Shown: positions 6,355 through 8,549 of the stretch, piece by piece | How positions within the stretch are numbered: position 1 is the first letter of the stretch | Layout: each line of letters opens with the position of its first letter | Source: Oscillospiraceae bacterium | GTDB lineage: Bacteria; Bacillota; Clostridia; Oscillospirales; Acutalibacteraceae | DNA length: 8,549 nt | Assembly (NCBI GenBank): GCA_003499325.1 | Contig: DNIP01000090.1 | Coordinates: 1-8,549 of the forward strand | Direction of reading: 5' to 3' | The notes under the pieces: model-generated | Seen by the model: the letters and a program-made list of their open reading frames with translations, nothing else | Database searches by the model: none | What the model was told of the DNA's origin: nothing | Position numbers and translations under genes: made by a program

Positions 6355-6602
6355 ATACTAAAGCCCAACAAAGCTATACGTAATATAGCTCAATTGATGA
6401 TAATGGTTTTTATTAAGGATTAGTATTAGTATCGCTCTCAAAATAGGCGATAACTTGTCACAAAACAAGGTTTTCTAAAACAATTTTCGGCTATTTAGAC
6501 AATAAATGACTATTCTCTTTGTGCAAAACCATCAAAGGATTCCACCCTTTAAGGGCGCAAGTGTACAAAAGTTAAGAAAAAGTAAATTTAGCAATTATTG
6601 TA
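6355..6602. other. AT-rich intergenic stretch with small inverted repeats, no gene seen
   Basis: I find no supported coding frame or RNA gene. A perfect inverted repeat AGCTATA (6372-6378)/TATAGCT (6384-6390) with a 5-base loop lies just after the terminator, and an 11-base dyad CCCTTTAAGGG lies at 6545-6555. The latter is about 50 bases upstream of the next promoter and could be a regulator site. Confidence 0.4.
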
Positions 6603-6631
6603 TTGAATTCTCGAATTTATTGTGTTATCAT
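6603..6631 (+). promoter_or_regulatory. Promoter of the SPKTG surface-protein gene
   Basis: TTGAAT (6603-6608), a 17-base spacer and TATCAT (6626-6631) predict a start near 6638. The transcript would then begin almost exactly at the first of four stem-loops (6640). Confidence 0.65.
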
Positions 6632-6639
6632 CTAGTCAA

Positions 6640-6726
6640 GTGATAGGGAACTATCACAACCACCCACCACATTGATGGATGGGCAACAACCGCGGAAGCA
6701 CATCCGCGCATTACCGTCAAACGGTA
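6640..6726 (+). promoter_or_regulatory. Structured 5' leader: four consecutive stem-loops
   Basis: Four hairpins follow one another with only short single-stranded links: GTGATAG/CTATCAC closed by a GGAA tetraloop (6640-6657); CCCACCA/TGG-A-TGGG with one bulged A (6663-6683); CGCGGA/TCCGCG with loop AGCACA (6691-6708); and TACCGT/ACGGTA with loop CAA (6712-6726). The first starts within about 2 bases of the predicted transcription start. A run of A-rich sequence and the ribosome binding site AAAGGA (6747-6752) follow. There is no T-run after the hairpins, so this is not a transcription attenuator. It could stabilise the mRNA, bind a protein or ligand, or control translation. I do not recognise it as any known riboswitch. 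Confidence 0.6.
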
Positions 6727-6759
6727 TGTGAAAAAAATGATTTAAGAAAGGAAAATGTA

Positions 6760-7194
6760 ATGATGAAACGTGTATTAGCTATTGTACTTTGTGTTATGAT
6801 GGTAGGCTCTGTGTTCGCGATGGCGATCTCCGCAAACGCAGCTGTAGAAGAAAACGCTCCCGTAGCCGCTGTTGCTACCGATGAGCTCGGCGAGACTTAC
6901 GTCACTGACGAGACCACCGCTGAGACTGTCGTCACCGACGAGACCGTTGTTACTGACGAGACTGTTGCGGAGACTACCGCAGAGACCACTGCTGAGACCA
7001 TCACCGCTACCGACGCTACCACCGCTCCCACCACTGCCGCTACTACCGCTCCTACCACTGTTGCTACTGCGGATCAGAAGAAGGCTTCTCCCAAGACCGG
7101 CGACAATATGTGGCTGTGGATCGGCATCGGCATCTTCGGCGTTGCTCTTGTAGCGATCATCATCACCTTCGTTGTGAAGAAGAAGGCTAAATAA
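6760..7194 (+). CDS. Small secreted Thr/Ala/Glu-rich protein with SPKTG cell-wall sorting signal (sortase B substrate)
   Basis: The 144-residue precursor starts MMKRVLAIVLCVMMVGSVFA, a Sec signal peptide with likely cleavage near ANAA (25-28). The exported part, about 85 residues, is a low-complexity tether: variants of VTDET and TAET (48-80), then TTAP/TTAATTAPTT (87-100). It ends with SPKTGD (110-115), a hydrophobic helix (117-139) and the tail KKKAK, a standard sorting signal. SPKTG fits the (S/P)PXTG motif reported for Clostridioides difficile sortase B, and a class B sortase is encoded 74 bases downstream. No folded domain or enzyme motif is present, so it may be a short wall-linked stalk, a glycosylation carrier or a charge modifier. 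I chose the ATG at 6760 because it has AAAGGA at 7-base spacing and the signal peptide then begins at once; the frame is open from 6679 but that would place 27 extra residues across the leader hairpins. Codons favour GCT, GTT and ACT more than neighbours, suggesting high expression. Confidence 0.88.
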   Translation: MMKRVLAIVLCVMMVGSVFAMAISANAAVEENAPVAAVATDELGETYVTDETTAETVVTDETVVTDETVAETTAETTAETITATDATTAPTTAATTAPTTVATADQKKASPKTGDNMWLWIGIGIFGVALVAIIITFVVKKKAK

Positions 7195-7224
7195 TTAAAC
7201 GGTAAAACACAAACTTTGACCGAT

Positions 7225-7263
7225 AGGCGGTGACGGGATTTCCCGCCGCCGCCTTGTTTTTTT
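7225..7263 (+). terminator. Strong intrinsic terminator between the sortase substrate and sortase genes
   Basis: GGCGGTGACGGG (7226-7237) pairs with CCCGCCGCCGCC (7242-7253) with one G-T pair and one mismatch around an ATTT loop. TTG and seven T (7257-7263) follow. The sortase ATG begins 6 bases after the T-run, and no promoter is visible between the hairpin and that ATG. Confidence 0.87.
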
Positions 7264-7268
7264 CTATT

Positions 7269-8444
7269 ATGAACAATCAAAACAACAATCGAAACTATTC
7301 ACGATCCGACGAATACTACAGCAGAAGAGCCCGCAGTAACGTCTACTCCGATAACGACCGCGGCAACTTTGACGTAGGCGGCGATCAGCCCCCTCGCCGT
7401 GCCCGACAGGACTACGGCTCACAGGGACGTCAGCAGTACCCTCGTCAGGGCTATTACGGTCAGGGCTACAGCGATCGGAGCCGTCAGCCGTACCCGCCGC
7501 AACAGGGGGATCGCAACGGCGGCAGACAGCCATATCCGCCGCGACAGGGTTATCAATCGCAGGGTCGTCAGCAATATCCCTCCCGACAGGGCTATCGCGA
7601 CTACTATGACGGCAGAACCCGTCAGCCGCGCCCGCAAAACGGCGCTTACGGCAGAAGCGGCTATGACGACGGCTACAACAGACGGCCGCAGGGCGGCTAC
7701 GACAACCGTCCCCGTCCCCGCGGCAGAAGGCCGAAAAAGCGCACGAGCACGGGGGTTATCGTGGTCAGAGTCATCGCGATCATCATGCTGTTGGTCGGCG
7801 CCGGCATCATCGGCACCAAGCTGTACCACTACTATTCCGACAACAAGGGACACATGGAGCTGCAGCAGTTATCGACCGACTATGAGGCGCTGTACGCAAA
7901 GAACCACGACTTCTTCGGCTGGCTGAAGATCGACGATACCGTCATCGACTACCCTGTCATGTATGTACAGAACGATAACGACAAATATCTGCACACCGAC
8001 TTTGACGGCGACCGCTCCGAGAGCGGCGAGCTCTTCATGGACGGCTACTGCAATCCCAACGGTCTGCACTATCTGATCTACGGTCACCATATGTTCAACG
8101 GCTCGATGTTCGGCAGTCTGCCCAAGTTCGACAACACCGAGTATTACAACGAGCACAAGATCATCCATTTCAATACCCGCTTCGAGAAGGGCGATTATGA
8201 GATCTTCGCGATCTTCTACAGCCAGATTTATGACGCGAATGATAACACCACCTTCCAGTACTATGAGTGCCGCAACCTTGACGACGAACAAAGCTACAAC
8301 TACTATGTCCAGAACGTCAAGGCGCTCTCGAGTATTGATACAGGTATCACGCCGCACTACGGCGAGAAGATCATCACCCTCTCGACCTGTAACTATCATA
8401 CACAGGACGGACGCTTCGTCGTCTGCGCGAGGAAAATATCATAA
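7269..8444 (+). CDS. srtB: Class B sortase with a long Arg/Gln/Tyr/Pro/Gly-rich cytoplasmic N-terminal region
   Basis: This membrane transpeptidase cleaves sorting signals and links surface proteins to the cell wall; the preceding SPKTG protein is the obvious substrate. From the ATG at 7269 it has 391 residues. Residues 1-160 are a disordered, strongly basic tract with about four RQ(P/Q)YP-type units (54-120), ending RPRGRRPKKR. One membrane helix (162-184) follows, N-terminus in the cytoplasm. The sortase domain (about 200-391) has the class B features YGHHMFNGSMFGSL with His273, TLSTCNY with Cys374, and GRFVVCARKI with Arg382, the expected catalytic triad. Typical SrtB proteins are about 220-250 residues, so the tail is the unusual part. 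No Shine-Dalgarno precedes 7269. A GTG at 7230 is in frame but sits inside the terminator stem and also lacks a spaced ribosome binding site, so the true start is uncertain. The sortase identity is firm. Confidence 0.9.
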   Translation: MNNQNNNRNYSRSDEYYSRRARSNVYSDNDRGNFDVGGDQPPRRARQDYGSQGRQQYPRQGYYGQGYSDRSRQPYPPQQGDRNGGRQPYPPRQGYQSQGRQQYPSRQGYRDYYDGRTRQPRPQNGAYGRSGYDDGYNRRPQGGYDNRPRPRGRRPKKRTSTGVIVVRVIAIIMLLVGAGIIGTKLYHYYSDNKGHMELQQLSTDYEALYAKNHDFFGWLKIDDTVIDYPVMYVQNDNDKYLHTDFDGDRSESGELFMDGYCNPNGLHYLIYGHHMFNGSMFGSLPKFDNTEYYNEHKIIHFNTRFEKGDYEIFAIFYSQIYDANDNTTFQYYECRNLDDEQSYNYYVQNVKALSSIDTGITPHYGEKIITLSTCNYHTQDGRFVVCARKIS

Positions 8445-8452
8445 GGATATAA

Positions 8453-8484
8453 AAAAGCTCACGGAACACGCCGTGAGCTTTTAG
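8453..8484 (+). terminator. Intrinsic terminator of the sortase gene
   Basis: Perfect arms AAAAGCTCACGG (8453-8464) and CCGTGAGCTTTT (8471-8482) with a 6-base loop lie 8 bases after the stop codon. The U-run forms part of the stem's 3' arm. The flanking A-run would give a T-run on the other strand as well. Confidence 0.87.
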
Positions 8485-8506
8485 ACTGTAGAAAAACCTA
8501 TCCAAG

Positions 8507-8549
8507 CCTTCCTTTGGGAAAGGAAGGTGCCTCCGAAAGGTGGCGGATG
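8507..8549. repeat. Double-hairpin intergenic repeat, cut by the window end
   Basis: A perfect 9-bp hairpin CCTTCCTTT/AAAGGAAGG (8507-8515, 8519-8527) is followed at once by GCCTCC-GAAA-GGTGGC (8529-8544) with one T-T mismatch and a GAAA tetraloop, then GGATG at the edge. I recall sequences of this form (CTTCC-rich hairpin, then a hairpin ending in GGATG) as widespread dispersed repeats in Ruminococcus-like and related Clostridia genomes. The element continues beyond the window. Confidence 0.55.

Noticed and set aside
6636..6740. c-di-GMP or other known riboswitch in the surface-protein leader
   Set aside because: The conserved core sequences I know for those aptamers are absent; the region is a linear series of simple hairpins.
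6679..6759. Upstream ATG start for the SPKTG protein
   Set aside because: It would put 27 non-hydrophobic residues before the signal peptide and would be translated through the leader hairpins; the ATG at 6760 has a proper ribosome binding site.
6901..7062. Thr/Glu repeat DNA as a CRISPR or tandem satellite
   Set aside because: The similarity comes from repeated codons for TDET/TAET with many synonymous differences; there are no constant repeats or spacers.
7230..7268. GTG start for the sortase at 7230
   Set aside because: The GTG lies within the stem of the terminator and has no spaced Shine-Dalgarno; the added residues TGFPAAALFFSI are terminator-encoded. Not fully excluded.

Overview
The window looks like a low-to-mid-GC Firmicute chromosome, most likely a Clostridia/Oscillospiraceae (Ruminococcus-like) gut anaerobe. 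The reasons are a stand-alone two-gene Suf-type Fe-S scaffold, an Isf-like flavoprotein, a YqhD/BdhA-type alcohol dehydrogenase, a class B sortase next to an SPKTG substrate, near-consensus sigma-A promoters in AT-rich gaps, and GC-rich hairpin repeats of a style I associate with this group. The taxonomic call is inference. I see no rRNA, tRNA, CRISPR array or transposase.

Layout: (1) 1-388, minus, the N-terminal part of a TMEM175/DUF1211-type potassium channel, cut by the window edge. (2) 533-2199, plus, sufC-sufB (minimal SMS-type) with its own promoter and a terminator that also faces the next gene. (3) 2451-3068, minus, a flavodoxin-fold reductase with a compact four-cysteine cluster motif, driven by a perfect TTGACA-17-TATAAT promoter. 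(4) 3251-4777, minus, a GMP synthase homologue, again with a perfect consensus promoter; its spacer contains an inverted repeat. (5) 5131-6297, plus, an iron-type alcohol dehydrogenase with promoter and strong terminator. (6) 6760-7194 and 7269-8444, plus, a small Thr/Ala-rich secreted protein ending in SPKTGD-TM-KKKAK, followed by a class B sortase with a long Arg/Gln/Tyr/Pro/Gly-rich cytoplasmic tail. (7) 8453-8549, a terminator followed by the start of a double-hairpin repeat cut by the window end.

The most notable points are as follows. The GuaA homologue lacks the glutaminase nucleophile cysteine (Gly81 in GIGYGCQ) and also lacks the usual IKSHHNVGG lid motif of the ATP-pyrophosphatase domain, so it may be an ammonia-using or re-purposed paralogue. 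The surface-protein mRNA appears to start with four consecutive stem-loops just before the ribosome binding site, a structured leader I cannot assign to a known riboswitch. The substrate and sortase genes are separated by a strong intrinsic terminator, and the sortase start has no visible Shine-Dalgarno, which suggests deliberately low enzyme output relative to substrate. The sortase tail resembles RGG/YG-type low-complexity domains.

Apart from the sufCB pair and the substrate-sortase pair, the genes look like independent single-gene transcription units, each with its own promoter and/or terminator.
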